Positions 43,241-52,371 of a DNA stretch of 64,000 nucleotides are shown in pieces. Under the pieces are notes generated by a model. That model was not told the origin of the DNA and made no database searches. It saw only the letters and a program-made list of their open reading frames with translations. Origin of the DNA: Eubacteriales bacterium (GTDB lineage: Bacteria; Bacillota; Clostridia; Lachnospirales; Lachnospiraceae). The stretch spans positions 1 through 64,000 of the forward strand of contig JAUNGB010000018.1 of assembly GCA_030524715.1 (NCBI GenBank), written 5' to 3'. The stretch's first letter is position 1, and the number at the start of each line of letters is the position of its first letter. The translations under genes and the position numbers were made by a program.

Positions 43241-45352
43241 ATGACAAGAAGAGATATGACGGCATTGGGAATTGAAGAAAAGCAGATGATACCCGTAGAC
43301 AGGATCAACGGATTTGATGTACGGCCCGGATTTTACGAGATATACGGGGCAACGGCGCTGACAAACGGGGTGAATTTTACTATTCATTCTAATAATGCGG
43401 TTTCCTGCGAGCTGCTTTTGTTCCGCAGAGGCGAAAAGGAGCCGTATGCGGTTTTGCCCTTCCCGGACAGCTATCGGATCGGGAAGGTTTATTCTATGAT
43501 CGTATTCGGATTGAAAATCGCGGAATTTGAATATGCGTTCCGTATGGACGGTCCCTATGACCCTAAGAGGGGGTTGTTGTTTGATAAAAATAAGATTCTT
43601 CTCGATCCCTATGCCCGTGCGGTGACAGGGCAGAGTGAGTGGGGCAATAACCCTAACAAAGATATAGGATACCGCGCCAGAGTGGTGGTCAATAACTTTG
43701 ACTGGGGCAAGTCAGGCCAACTGAGATATCCGATGCATGATCTGATTATTTATGAACTGCATGTGAGGGGATTTACCAGACACCCGAGCTCAGGGGTAAA
43801 GAATCCCGGAACCTTTGACGGACTTAAGGAAAAGATCCCTTATCTGAAAGAACTGGGAATTACCGCGGTTGAGCTGATGCCTATCTTTGAATTTGACGAA
43901 ACTGTGGGAAAAAGAGAGGTCAACGGGCGTACGCTTCTGGATTACTGGGGATACAATACTGTGAGTTTTTTTGCCCCTAACAGCAGCTATGCGGCAAAAA
44001 CGGAATTTAACCATGAGGGAGAGGAACTGAAGTCCCTGATCAGGGAACTTCATGCCAACGGTATAGAAGTGATCCTGGACGTGGTATTTAATCATACTGC
44101 GGAGGGAAATGAATTCGGACCGTTTTTCTCCTTTAAGGGCATTGACAATAATATTTACTATATGCTGACTCCGGATGGAAAGTATTATAATTTCAGCGGC
44201 TGCGGAAACACGCTGAACTGCAATCATCCGATCGTACAGCAGATGATACTGGAATGTCTGCGCTACTGGACGGTGACCTATCGGATTGATGGTTTCCGGT
44301 TTGATCTGGCGAGCATTCTGGGAAGAAATGAAGATGGTTCCCCCATGAACCAGCCGCCTCTTCTGAAAAATCTGGCGGCGGATCCGGTGCTTGGGGATGT
44401 AAAGCTTATCGCGGAGGCATGGGATGCAGGCGGTCTTTACCAGGTGGGGAGCTTTCCGGCGTGGAACCGCTGGGCGGAGTGGAACGGGAGATACCGGGAT
44501 GATATGCGCAGCTTTCTCAAGGGAGACTACTGGTTTGCCCCGGAGGCGGCAAAGCGTATGTACGGTTCTCCGGATCTGTATTCAGGGCAATATCGGGGAT
44601 ATAATTCTTCCATTAATTTTATTACCTGCCATGACGGCTTTTCCTTATATGACCTGTATTCTTATAATGAAAAACATAATCTGGACAACGGCTGGAACAA
44701 CACGGACGGAGCGGATGATAACAGGAGCTGGAACTGTGGGGAAGAAGGCGAAACGGATAATATTGAGGTGAAAAAGCTTCGCAGAAGGCTTATCAGGAAC
44801 GCCTGCGCAGTCTTATTCTGCAGCAGGGGAACGCCGATGTTTCTGGCGGGCGACGAGTTTTGCAGCACCAGATTCGGAAATAATAATCCTTACTGTCAGG
44901 ACAACGAAATTTCCTGGGAGGACTGGTCGCTGCTTGAGAAAAACAGGGATATTTTTGAATTTTTCAAATATATGATCGCTTTCCGCAAGAAGCATCCTGC
45001 CATTCGCAGGGACACCATTCCGGCACAGATCGGATTTCCGTTTATCAGCGTCCATACAGAACGTCCGTGGCAGGGAAAGGTCACTGGGGACAGCAAAGTG
45101 ATCGGGGTATTGTTTGCGGGATATATCCAGGAGCAGGACAGAGACGATCTGGTATATATTGCGGTGAACGTCCATTGGGAAGAGCATGAGATCTACCTTC
45201 CGAAGCTTGGGGATGGAATGGGCTGGAAGCTTTGCGTAAATACCGGCGCGGATAAGGAGGAAAACTGTCTCTATGATGAAAATAAAGGGATGCCCCATAT
45301 TAAAGAGCGTTTCCGGATGAAGGCGCGCTCCGTGGCGGTGTTTGAAGTATAA
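43241..45352 (+). CDS. glgX: Glycogen debranching enzyme (GlgX/isoamylase type)
   Basis: A 703-aa GH13 enzyme that cleaves alpha-1,6 branches of glycogen. It has an N-terminal CBM48-like domain, then the catalytic barrel with DVVFNHTAEG, the nucleophile in DGFRFDLAS, the acid in AEAWDAGG, and the transition-state residue in FITCHDGFS. A GH13 C-terminal domain closes it. It has no signal peptide, so it acts in the cytoplasm. The other glycogen genes are not in this window. Confidence 0.95.
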   Translation: MTRRDMTALGIEEKQMIPVDRINGFDVRPGFYEIYGATALTNGVNFTIHSNNAVSCELLLFRRGEKEPYAVLPFPDSYRIGKVYSMIVFGLKIAEFEYAFRMDGPYDPKRGLLFDKNKILLDPYARAVTGQSEWGNNPNKDIGYRARVVVNNFDWGKSGQLRYPMHDLIIYELHVRGFTRHPSSGVKNPGTFDGLKEKIPYLKELGITAVELMPIFEFDETVGKREVNGRTLLDYWGYNTVSFFAPNSSYAAKTEFNHEGEELKSLIRELHANGIEVILDVVFNHTAEGNEFGPFFSFKGIDNNIYYMLTPDGKYYNFSGCGNTLNCNHPIVQQMILECLRYWTVTYRIDGFRFDLASILGRNEDGSPMNQPPLLKNLAADPVLGDVKLIAEAWDAGGLYQVGSFPAWNRWAEWNGRYRDDMRSFLKGDYWFAPEAAKRMYGSPDLYSGQYRGYNSSINFITCHDGFSLYDLYSYNEKHNLDNGWNNTDGADDNRSWNCGEEGETDNIEVKKLRRRLIRNACAVLFCSRGTPMFLAGDEFCSTRFGNNNPYCQDNEISWEDWSLLEKNRDIFEFFKYMIAFRKKHPAIRRDTIPAQIGFPFISVHTERPWQGKVTGDSKVIGVLFAGYIQEQDRDDLVYIAVNVHWEEHEIYLPKLGDGMGWKLCVNTGADKEENCLYDENKGMPHIKERFRMKARSVAVFEV

Positions 45353-45381
45353 AAAATGTAAAAAGAAGGAAGGCGAAGAAG

Positions 45382-46437
45382 ATCAGAGAATCTGTTATAA
45401 AAAAGTTGCTGCCGTATATTTTGCTTCCGGGAGTTTTATGTCTGCTTTCCGGATGTGCAGGCGGCACAGAACAGGAAGAAGAGAGCAGCGTCTGTACCAG
45501 GCAGTTGTTTGCTATGGATACCTATATGGATTTTACCGCTTACGGAGAAAACGGCGGGAAGGCTGTGAATGAGGCAATGGAGGAAGTAGAAAGGCTGGAC
45601 GCCCTGTTATCCACCGGGAGCGCTTCCAGTGAAATTTCACGGCTTAATTCCGCAGGCAGTATGGAAGTTTCCGAAGATACGGCTTTTATTTTTAAAAAGG
45701 CTATGGAGATTTATGAAAAAACAGGAGGTTTCTTTGACTTTACTGTTTATCCTCTGATGAAATTATGGGGATTTCCTGACAAAAACTATCATGTGCCCTC
45801 CGAAGAAGAACTGGAACAGGTTCTTCCTCTTGTGGATGCCTCAAAGGTACAGTTTACGGACAAAGAGGACGGCGGAGCCGCAGTAACTCTGGGCGAGGGG
45901 CAGCAGGTGGATTTCGGAGGGATTGCCAAGGGTTATACCTCTTCTGTTGTTATGGATATTTTCCGGAAAAACGGAGTCCGCTCAGGACTCGTTTCTCTGG
46001 GAGGTAATGTACAGGCTTTGAATACGAAGCCGGACGGAACCAAATGGCGTGTGGGGATCCGTGACCCACAGGGGGACGACAGCAGCTATCTGGCCGTTGT
46101 TTCCATAGACGATCAGGCAGTAGTCACCTCCGGAGGCTATGAACGTTTTTTTGAAGAAAACGGAAAAAAATATATCCATATCCTGAACCCGGAGACAGGA
46201 TACCCTGTGGAAAATGATTTGGCTTCCGTTACCGTGGTTTCCGGGGACGGTACGCTGGCAGATGCGCTGTCTACCTCATTATATATTATGGGAAAGGAAG
46301 AGGCAGGGGAATACTGGAAAGCGTACGGCGAGGAATTTGAAATGATCCTTCTGGATACGGACGGGGAATTTGTGATCACAGAGGGGCTTCAGGACAGCTT
46401 TCAGTCGGAGAACCGGACGGTTGTGCTTGAAAAATAA
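45382..46437 (+). CDS. apbE: FAD:protein FMN transferase (lipoprotein ApbE)
   Basis: About 350 aa. ApbE attaches FMN to threonine of target flavoproteins. Motifs are DFGGIAKGYT, VSLGGNVQAL, VTSGGYERFF and HILNPETGYP; the lipobox is LLSGC. The start is unclear: no in-frame ATG or GTG precedes the signal peptide. A TTG at 45406 gives a signal peptide with no positive charge, whereas an ATC at 45382 behind AAGGAAGG would restore RESVIKK. Either is unusual. It follows glgX by only a few bases. No RnfG or NqrC partner is in the window. Confidence 0.88.
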   Translation: MRESVIKKLLPYILLPGVLCLLSGCAGGTEQEEESSVCTRQLFAMDTYMDFTAYGENGGKAVNEAMEEVERLDALLSTGSASSEISRLNSAGSMEVSEDTAFIFKKAMEIYEKTGGFFDFTVYPLMKLWGFPDKNYHVPSEEELEQVLPLVDASKVQFTDKEDGGAAVTLGEGQQVDFGGIAKGYTSSVVMDIFRKNGVRSGLVSLGGNVQALNTKPDGTKWRVGIRDPQGDDSSYLAVVSIDDQAVVTSGGYERFFEENGKKYIHILNPETGYPVENDLASVTVVSGDGTLADALSTSLYIMGKEEAGEYWKAYGEEFEMILLDTDGEFVITEGLQDSFQSENRTVVLEK

Positions 46438-46470
46438 ATCAAAAAAGGGAGAAGAAAAAAGGAGAAGAAA

Positions 46471-46692
46471 ATGTTTGGAAGAAGGAAAAAGGAGCAGGTA
46501 CTGGCGTATGATAAAGAACGGCAGCAGCCAGCAGTCAGGGCAAGTATCTGCACAGGGGAGAGAGTGGCTGGTTTTGTAGACCGGGACAGCGGAAAATTTG
46601 AGGAGGTCACGCTTATCCGAAATAACGGGGAGCTTGCGCAGTTTTGCGCAAAATACGGGATAACGGAAAGCGATCTTAAAAAAATCTGGTAG
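46471..46692 (+). CDS. Small hypothetical protein
   Basis: A 73-aa soluble protein, strongly charged at the N-terminus (FGRRKKEQVLAYDKERQQP). Its middle contains an alternating pattern ending in RDSGKFEEVTLI, and its C-terminus is helical. No family was recognised. AAAAAGGAGAAG lies upstream. It follows apbE by 33 bases and may be in its transcript. Confidence 0.65.
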   Translation: MFGRRKKEQVLAYDKERQQPAVRASICTGERVAGFVDRDSGKFEEVTLIRNNGELAQFCAKYGITESDLKKIW

Positions 46693-46722
46693 ATATACCG
46701 GAATGTCCGCTTGATAACTTAT

Positions 46723-46768
46723 TAGAGTGTGTTTGAAAATTCATTGCCGCAATTTTCAAATACACTCC
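46723..46768. repeat. Minimal MITE derivative, 46 bp
   Basis: TAGAGTGTGTTTGAAAATTC runs into GCAATTTTCAAATACACTCCA with almost no interior. It is the smallest member of the family at 36748 and should fold into a single hairpin. Confidence 0.85.
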
Positions 46769-46807
46769 AGTGAAATCAACTATTCCGTAAGAAGAAAGGA
46801 AATTAAT

Positions 46808-47290
46808 ATGTCGACAAAAGTAGGAATTATTTCAGATACCCATGGCCTGCTCCGGCCGCAGGTCCTGGATATCCTGAAAACCTGCGACTGTATTTTACAC
46901 GCAGGAGATGTAACCCGGCCGGAGCTTCTGGATAAGATCCGGTATCTGGGAAATTTATATGTGGTACGGGGGAATAACGACAGGGACTGGGCGTCAAACC
47001 TGTCCGTGTCTTTAAGGTTTACCATAGAAGGCGTGAAATTTTTTATGGTGCATAACAAAAAAGATGCAGACTGGAATCTGGGAGACACGCAGGTTGTTAT
47101 TTTCGGCCATTCCCACAGATACTCCGAAAAAATCATAGACGGCCGTCTGTGGCTCAATCCCGGAAGCTGCGGAATACGCAGATTTGGTCAGGAGCTTACC
47201 ATGGCTGTTATGACCATAGACAACGGAACCTGGCAGACAGAAAAAATTTCAGTGACGGATTCGGCCAGGGGTGGTAAGGAGACATCATGA
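46808..47290 (+). CDS. YfcE-family metallophosphoesterase
   Basis: A 160-aa phosphodiesterase of the YfcE type. Metal ligands are visible as IISDTHG, HAGDV, RGNND, FGHSH and NPGSCG. The substrate is unknown. The start has AAGAAAGGAAA upstream. Its stop overlaps the lrgA start by 4 bases, so the three genes here form one unit. Confidence 0.93.
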   Translation: MSTKVGIISDTHGLLRPQVLDILKTCDCILHAGDVTRPELLDKIRYLGNLYVVRGNNDRDWASNLSVSLRFTIEGVKFFMVHNKKDADWNLGDTQVVIFGHSHRYSEKIIDGRLWLNPGSCGIRRFGQELTMAVMTIDNGTWQTEKISVTDSARGGKETS

Positions 47291-47643
47291 AATATATAAA
47301 GCAGTTTTGCATTATTATACTTGTGTCATTTTTGGGAGAAGCTCTGTATGTTCTGCTTCCCTTGCCGATCCCGGCAAGCGTTTACGGGTTGGTGCTGATG
47401 CTTCTTGCTCTTACAACAGGGATCTTAAAGCTTAGTCAGGTTAAAGAAACGGCAGTTTTTCTGGTGGAGATCATGCCGGTCATGTTTATCCCGGCAGGCG
47501 TGGGCCTGATGGATTCCTGGGGGATTCTCAGGCCCATATGCATTCCGGTGTTCATCATTACCGCAGCCACAACGGTTATCGTAATGGCAGTGACCGGAAG
47601 GGTTACTCAGCATGTTATCCGCAGAGAGAAAGGAAAAAAATAG
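47287..47643 (+). CDS. CidA/LrgA holin-like protein
   Basis: A 118-aa protein with four hydrophobic segments and the family motif region IPASVYGLVLMLLAL and VEIMPVMFIPAGVGLMD. It pairs with the LrgB-like protein behind it, in a system linked to murein hydrolase control and, in some bacteria, pyruvate uptake. Confidence 0.9.
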   Translation: MKYIKQFCIIILVSFLGEALYVLLPLPIPASVYGLVLMLLALTTGILKLSQVKETAVFLVEIMPVMFIPAGVGLMDSWGILRPICIPVFIITAATTVIVMAVTGRVTQHVIRREKGKK

Positions 47644-47644
47644 G

Positions 47645-48337
47645 ATGAAGGAATTTTTGGAAGCTTCGGTATTCTGGGGAGCAGTGATCAGCCTGCTCGC
47701 CTATGAGCTTGGCCTGCTCTTAAAAAAGAAATTCAAAATGGCTATATTTAATCCTCTGCTGATCTCCATTATTTGTGTGATCGGGGTGCTTGCGGTTCTG
47801 GATGTGGACTATGAACGCTATAATGAAGGCGCCAAATATTTAAGCTATCTTCTGACGCCTGCCACCGTATGTCTTGCCGTTCCTCTGTATGAACAGCTCA
47901 CGCTTTTGAAGAAAAACCTGAAAGCCGTTGCGGCGGGAATCATTTCAGGAGTTCTGGCAAGCCTGGTAAGTGTTTTTTTGCTGGCAAAGCTGTTCAGGCT
48001 TTCCCATGAGCAATATGTGACTCTTTTGCCGAAATCCATTACAACGGCTATCGGTATGGGAGTTTCTGAGGAATTGGGCGGCATTGTGACGATTACTGTC
48101 GCCGTTATCATTATTACCGGAGTTCTGGGCAATATGTTCGGGGAAGTGATCTGTAAGCTGTTCCATATTGAGGAACCCATTGCAAAAGGACTTGCCCTTG
48201 GAACCTCTGCCCACGCCATCGGGACCGCCAAAGCTATGGAGCTGGGCCAGGTGGAGGGCGCTATGAGCAGTCTGGCGATCGCTGTGGCAGGACTTTTGAC
48301 GGTTATCGCCGCTTCCGTATTTGCACAGCTTATGTGA
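47645..48337 (+). CDS. CidB/LrgB family membrane protein
   Basis: A 230-aa membrane protein of the LrgB family, beginning one base after the lrgA-like stop. Conserved features are [39 protein letters not shown] and [16 protein letters not shown]. An upstream in-frame ATG at 47612 lies in the preceding gene and was not used. Confidence 0.93.
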   Translation: MKEFLEASVFWGAVISLLAYELGLLLKKKFKMAIFNPLLISIICVIGVLAVLDVDYERYNEGAKYLSYLLTPATVCLAVPLYEQLTLLKKNLKAVAAGIISGVLASLVSVFLLAKLFRLSHEQYVTLLPKSITTAIGMGVSEELGGIVTITVAVIIITGVLGNMFGEVICKLFHIEEPIAKGLALGTSAHAIGTAKAMELGQVEGAMSSLAIAVAGLLTVIAASVFAQLM

Positions 48338-48338
48338 G

Positions 48339-48372
48339 AGAATTATGTCAGCGTAGCTGACCTGAATGCGGG
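48339..48372 (+). repeat. REP-like repeat, partial
   Basis: AGAATTATGTCAGCGTAGCT and GACCTGAATGCGGGG match the centre of the REP-like family. It begins right after the lrgB-like stop codon. Confidence 0.75.
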
Positions 48373-48480
48373 GCAATATACCGCAAAGCATTTCTATTTT
48401 AATTTTTAAAACAAATGTTCGAGAAAATTTGATTCGTCCCGTTTTATTGGACTGAATATATGAGATACTACCCATGTAAA

Positions 48481-48524
48481 GAAAATACGTTCGGAAAAAA
48501 TGTTCTGAAAATACGTTCGTATTT
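48481..48524 (+). promoter_or_regulatory. Direct repeats before a small membrane gene
   Basis: GAAAATACGTTCG occurs at 48481-48493 and again at 48507-48519, 26 bp apart; ATACG-TT-CGTAT in the second copy is an inverted repeat. A related AAATGTTCGAG lies further upstream. It may be a regulator site; no match to a known box is clear. Confidence 0.45.
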
Positions 48525-48540
48525 CAGGGAGGTGTCTTAT

Positions 48541-48804
48541 ATGCGGAGTTCCAATGAAGAAATCAGAAACAGCAAGATTATCGTGTTGTCAGAGCGCGAC
48601 GGTTCCCGGTCTCAGCAGCGGCGGAGGGGAGAGAAGCTTTCTTCCTCCATGGCAATGCTTCTGGGAGGGATCGCGACGCTGGAGATTATGACTGCGGCGG
48701 CCATGCTTTTAAATATTGATATCCATACCGCGGACAGAATTGCACTTGTGTTTGCTTTTGTGGTATTATATTTTGCAGTAGTAGCTTTCCTGACAGACAA
48801 ATAG
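48541..48804 (+). CDS. Small membrane protein before the WYL regulator
   Basis: An 87-aa protein with a charged, probably cytoplasmic N-terminus (SSNEEIRNSKIIVL, RSQQRRRGEK) and two hydrophobic segments (about residues 37-57 and 64-83). AGGGAGGTG lies 7 bases upstream of the chosen start. No family was recognised. The WYL gene follows after 18 bases. Confidence 0.65.
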   Translation: MRSSNEEIRNSKIIVLSERDGSRSQQRRRGEKLSSSMAMLLGGIATLEIMTAAAMLLNIDIHTADRIALVFAFVVLYFAVVAFLTDK

Positions 48805-48822
48805 GAAACAGGAGAAAAATTT

Positions 48823-49827
48823 ATGCCCAGATCCTTTCACCAAAAACTAAAAATTTTATATCTGATGCGCGCCTTTCAGGAAAAATCCGACGAGCAGCAT
48901 CCTTTGACGGTAAAGGAACTGATCTCCTATTTGCAGGAGTATGGGATCAGCGTGGAGCGCAAGACGATTTATGACGATATAGAAGCGCTCCGGGTTTTCG
49001 GCATGGATATCGTAAGCCGCAGGGAGAAGCCATCGGGCTTTTATCTGGCGTCCAGAAGCTTTGAACTGGCGGAATTAAAGCTTCTGGTAGATGCCGTACA
49101 GTCGTCCAAATTTATCACCCATAAGAAATCCCGGCAGCTTATCCATAAGCTGGAGGGCCTTGCAAGCAAATACGAGGCCAGGAAGCTCCAGCGGCAGGTA
49201 TTTGTAGAATCCCGTGTAAAGACTATCAATGAGAGTATCTACAATAATATTGACTGTATTCATACCGCCTTATCCGAAAACCGCCAGATCAGCTTTCAGT
49301 ATTATGAGTGGACCATTTCCAAAAAAATGCGCCTGAAAAAGAACGGCGAGCGTTACCGCCTGAGCCCCTGGGGGCTTATTTGGAAGGATGAGAATTATTA
49401 TCTGATCGGCCTGGATGAAAAAAGCGGAACCGTGAAACACTACCGTGTGGACAAAATGCTGAAAATTGCTGTGGAAAAGGAGCGGCGTAACGGAGAAGAG
49501 CTCTTCCGGAACTTTGATACCGCCCGGTTTGCTTCCGGAACCTTCGGGATGTTCGGGGGAAGGGAGGAAGCTGTCCGTCTGGAATTTGAAAATCATTTTG
49601 TCGGGGTGGTCATAGACCGTTTTGGTCAGGATGTTATGCTTCACCGTGTTGACGAGGGACATTTTTCCGTTCTGGTGCACGTCAATGTCAGCAACCAGTT
49701 TTTTGGATGGGTGGCAGGGCTTGGCTCAGGGGTTGTGGTCATTTCACCGTCAGACGTCCGGCACGAATACGTCGCATTCCTTAAAAAGTCCCTGAAAAAC
49801 TATGAAAGCGCCACGAAAATCATCTGA
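48823..49827 (+). CDS. WYL-domain transcriptional regulator
   Basis: A 334-aa regulator with an N-terminal winged helix (YLQEYGISVERKTIYDDIEAL) and a WYL ligand domain (about residues 140-220), followed by a C-terminal WCX-type extension. The WYL-like triplet lies in RYRLSPWGLIWKDENYYLIG. Such proteins sense nucleic acids or nucleotides in some systems. It has no defence genes beside it; the nearest is the small membrane gene upstream. Confidence 0.9.
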   Translation: MPRSFHQKLKILYLMRAFQEKSDEQHPLTVKELISYLQEYGISVERKTIYDDIEALRVFGMDIVSRREKPSGFYLASRSFELAELKLLVDAVQSSKFITHKKSRQLIHKLEGLASKYEARKLQRQVFVESRVKTINESIYNNIDCIHTALSENRQISFQYYEWTISKKMRLKKNGERYRLSPWGLIWKDENYYLIGLDEKSGTVKHYRVDKMLKIAVEKERRNGEELFRNFDTARFASGTFGMFGGREEAVRLEFENHFVGVVIDRFGQDVMLHRVDEGHFSVLVHVNVSNQFFGWVAGLGSGVVVISPSDVRHEYVAFLKKSLKNYESATKII

Positions 49828-49832
49828 ACACA

Positions 49833-49856
49833 GATAAGCATTCCCTGCTTCAAGTG
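49833..49856. repeat. Small dispersed repeat
   Basis: GATAAGCATTCCCTGCTTCA (with AGTG) is shared with 32822-32846 and partly with 17465-17488. It lies just after the WYL gene. The inner AAGCA...TGCTT is a small palindrome. Confidence 0.6.
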
Positions 49857-49888
49857 AGTACAGAACCGGAGTATAGGAGATCATAGAT

Positions 49889-50863
49889 ATGACTGTAAAA
49901 TCAAGACTCTTGGAACTTCTTGAAAAGAATAAAGGAGAAACCGTTTCCGGGGAAGCTGTGGCCCAGGAGCTGCAATGCACCAGGGCTGCGGTCTGGAAAG
50001 CGGCCAAATCCCTCCGCGAGGAAGGATATACCATAGAAGCAGGCCCTAACAAGGGATACAGGCTTTTAAAAGATAACAACAGGCTGTCGGCTGAGGGAAT
50101 ACGTTCGTATCTTAACAACCGGGACGTTTTTCTTAAGATATATAAAGAGGCGGAATCAACCAATCAGGCTGCCAAGCAGGCTGCAGTCAGTAAACAGGCC
50201 GGACATGGCTCCATGATCCTTGCAGAGCGCCAGACAGAAGGGCGCGGCAGGCGCGGACGCGCCTTCTACTCCCCGGAGGGCGCAGGCCTGTATCTGAGTA
50301 TCATTCTGGAACCCGGCGAGACTTTGCAGGAAAGCCTGCTTCTTACCACTGCCGCAGCCGTAGCTGTTCACAAGGCAGTCCAAAGGCTTTGCAATATCTC
50401 CCTGGATATCAAATGGGTGAATGACCTGTATCTGAATAACAAAAAAGTCTGCGGCATCCTGACGGAGGCGATCACAGACTTTGAAAGCGGTAATATTGAA
50501 TTTGCCGTTGTGGGTATCGGTCTGAACCTCTATGAAGTCAAAGGGGGCTATCCCCCGGAGCTTCAGGGAATTGCCGGAGCCCTTTACCCGAATGAAGAGG
50601 CCGCTTCCGGTGTGAACCGGAATCACCTGGCTGCTGAGATCCTGAATACTCTGCTGGAAGAAACCCGGAATCTGTCGCTGTCTCCCTACTATATCCGGCA
50701 TAATATCATACCGGGTAAGCATATTCAGATTCTGGACGGAACCAGGACGCGCAGAGCTTACGCCAGGGCTATCCATCCGGACGGCCGCCTTCTGGTAGAG
50801 GAAGAGGACGGCACGGAGACTCTTCTTTCCTACGGAGAGGTTTCTGTTTGTCCGGAATCCTGA
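49889..50863 (+). CDS. birA: Bifunctional biotin ligase/repressor BirA
   Basis: A 324-aa enzyme that makes biotinyl-AMP and attaches biotin to carboxylases, with an N-terminal helix-turn-helix (VSGEAVAQELQCTRAAVWKA) for control of biotin genes. The ligase motifs are AERQTEGRGRRGRAF and DIKWVNDLYLNNKKVCG, and a C-terminal SH3-like domain follows. The biotin genes it would control are not in the window. Confidence 0.95.
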   Translation: MTVKSRLLELLEKNKGETVSGEAVAQELQCTRAAVWKAAKSLREEGYTIEAGPNKGYRLLKDNNRLSAEGIRSYLNNRDVFLKIYKEAESTNQAAKQAAVSKQAGHGSMILAERQTEGRGRRGRAFYSPEGAGLYLSIILEPGETLQESLLLTTAAAVAVHKAVQRLCNISLDIKWVNDLYLNNKKVCGILTEAITDFESGNIEFAVVGIGLNLYEVKGGYPPELQGIAGALYPNEEAASGVNRNHLAAEILNTLLEETRNLSLSPYYIRHNIIPGKHIQILDGTRTRRAYARAIHPDGRLLVEEEDGTETLLSYGEVSVCPES

Positions 50864-50930
50864 TTTCCGGGATTATTGCTCGAGTGTGTTGGGCGCAGGC
50901 TGAAATTTATCCTGCTATGTGTGACCGAAG

Positions 50931-50961
50931 AAGAAAGCTCCGGGATTCCCGGGGCTTTCTT
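50931..50961 (+). terminator. Terminator after birA
   Basis: AAGAAAGCTCCGGG pairs with CCCGGGGCTTTCTT with one G-T pair, around a short loop. Confidence 0.75.
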
Positions 50962-51000
50962 CCAAATACCATATGTGGTTTAATTCGCTCATGGGTCTAA

Positions 51001-51066
51001 TACCCCGCTGCTTGCAGCGTTCTAAAAAAGAAACTAGGAGCGGATACCCCGTTGCTTGCAGCGGGG
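51001..51066. repeat. Duplicated hairpin between birA and the TM2 gene
   Basis: TACCCCGCTGCTTGCAGCG (51001-51019) and ATACCCCGTTGCTTGCAGCG (51045-51064, followed by GGGT) are imperfect copies. Each folds on TTGC. On the minus strand the second is followed by a T-rich stretch, so it may end the sigma operon. Confidence 0.6.
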
Positions 51067-51070
51067 TGGT

Positions 51071-51847
51071 TCATTGCCCGTCGTCGACTGGAACCTGCGG
51101 TTCCAGAGTCAGATTAATTTCCGGTTTCTCTGTATATGGCTGCTGCGGCCATGATGGATGCGCTTCGGAGGCTGTCTGAGACGGGGTATCCTTCTGGATG
51201 GGATTAGCTGTATCTGGCTGCTGCTGCGCCGTTTGACCGGCATCAGGCTGCGGTTTTATTTCCTCCTGGGCCTGCTGGAAGGGGCGGTATGGTTCCCAGT
51301 AATGCTCATCCTCTGTTGTCTGAGACTGCATATCCTCTATGGAGTATTTTTTACCGGACAGGATCCGAAATCCCAGGATAAGGATTAAAAGGGCTATGAT
51401 GATCTGTGGAAGCCTGTATGTGAATTCCTGCAGCATCCCTGCCAGAGCAGAAGGAAGAATCCAGAACAGAATATCCACAAAGCTATTTAACAGAATGGAG
51501 GCTCCGAACACGACCATCAGAAGAGCCACAATCACTCTGTACTTTCCGATAAAGTCATCCATATCCCCTAACAGCCGATCCAAATGCAGAACATATCCGT
51601 CCTCCAGAGAATAAAATTCCTCCTCTGAGAGAGATTTTAAGTTGTGCACATTAAAGAAGCTATAAAACCAGATAATGGGAAGAAACATCAAAAGCCATCC
51701 CATTCCTGTACCGGCGCCCAGCGCAATTACTGACCAGAAGATCAGCATAATGCTGATTCCCTGCTTGCGGAAGCCCATATACATTTCTCCCGCTCCGGGG
51801 ATCAGGGACGCGATAAAAAGCCAGAAACCTCGTTTTTGTTTTGTCAT
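51071..51847 (-). CDS. TM2-like membrane protein of the sigma operon
   Basis: A 258-aa protein read leftward. The N-terminal half has TM2-like hairpins (WLFIASLIPGAGEMYMGF) and four or five membrane segments; the C-terminal third is a Pro/Gln-rich cytoplasmic or extracellular tail. It is the last gene after an ECF sigma and anti-sigma pair, separated by 2 bases from the anti-sigma gene, so it may be a third component of that signalling system. Confidence 0.72.
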   Translation of the reverse strand: MTKQKRGFWLFIASLIPGAGEMYMGFRKQGISIMLIFWSVIALGAGTGMGWLLMFLPIIWFYSFFNVHNLKSLSEEEFYSLEDGYVLHLDRLLGDMDDFIGKYRVIVALLMVVFGASILLNSFVDILFWILPSALAGMLQEFTYRLPQIIIALLILILGFRILSGKKYSIEDMQSQTTEDEHYWEPYRPFQQAQEEIKPQPDAGQTAQQQPDTANPIQKDTPSQTASEAHPSWPQQPYTEKPEINLTLEPQVPVDDGQ

Positions 51848-51849
51848 AT

Positions 51850-52371
51850 TTATTTGCCTCCATTGATTAATTTATTTGAAAGTTTGTTTAGACAGTCGGT
51901 CATTTTTCGGGAACCGTCGGAAAGTCCGTTGCTCAGCTCCTTAGAGAAATCATGAAGATAATTCCTGTGTTCCATCCTGTTGTCCATTCTGCTGTCCGGA
52001 GTCCTCTGCACTTCTCTCTGTATAACAAGATGCGGCTGTACCTCGGCAAAATCCACCTGTCCTATGGTGAACAAAAGAAACAGAGCGGCAATGATTCCCG
52101 TGGCTGTACGCAGTCCGTGGTAAAATCTCTGCATTCGGTAAGAAGCTGCCGAAGCCGCTTTAGATGCCTGTATCTCTGCCGAAGCCGCTTTATTCAGGAT
52201 CTGCTCCTTCAGATAAGCCGGAGTGGCGATGTCAGGCAGTTGGCGCTCCTTGCTGAGCATTTCTTCCAAACAGAAATCACAGTTATCTAAATGTTCCAGA
52301 AATGCGATCATTTCATCTGTGTCCATGGTATTTTCCGTGAATGCTTTTAAATCGTTGTCCTGAATATGCAT
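51850..52371 (-). CDS. Zinc-finger anti-sigma factor
   Basis: A 173-aa membrane-bound anti-sigma factor. The N-terminal zinc-binding pattern is EHLDNCDFCLEEM (His-x3-Cys-x2-Cys), one membrane segment lies at about residues 88-105, and the rest is an extracytoplasmic part. It starts immediately where the sigma gene stops (TAGATG), so translation is coupled. It should hold the sigma factor inactive until a surface signal arrives. Confidence 0.87.
   Translation of the reverse strand: MHIQDNDLKAFTENTMDTDEMIAFLEHLDNCDFCLEEMLSKERQLPDIATPAYLKEQILNKAASAEIQASKAASAASYRMQRFYHGLRTATGIIAALFLLFTIGQVDFAEVQPHLVIQREVQRTPDSRMDNRMEHRNYLHDFSKELSNGLSDGSRKMTDCLNKLSNKLINGGK

Noticed and set aside
48481-48524. LexA (SOS) box
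   Set aside because: GTTCG half-sites are present, but no CGAAC-N4-GTTCG palindrome can be made; the halves are direct repeats.
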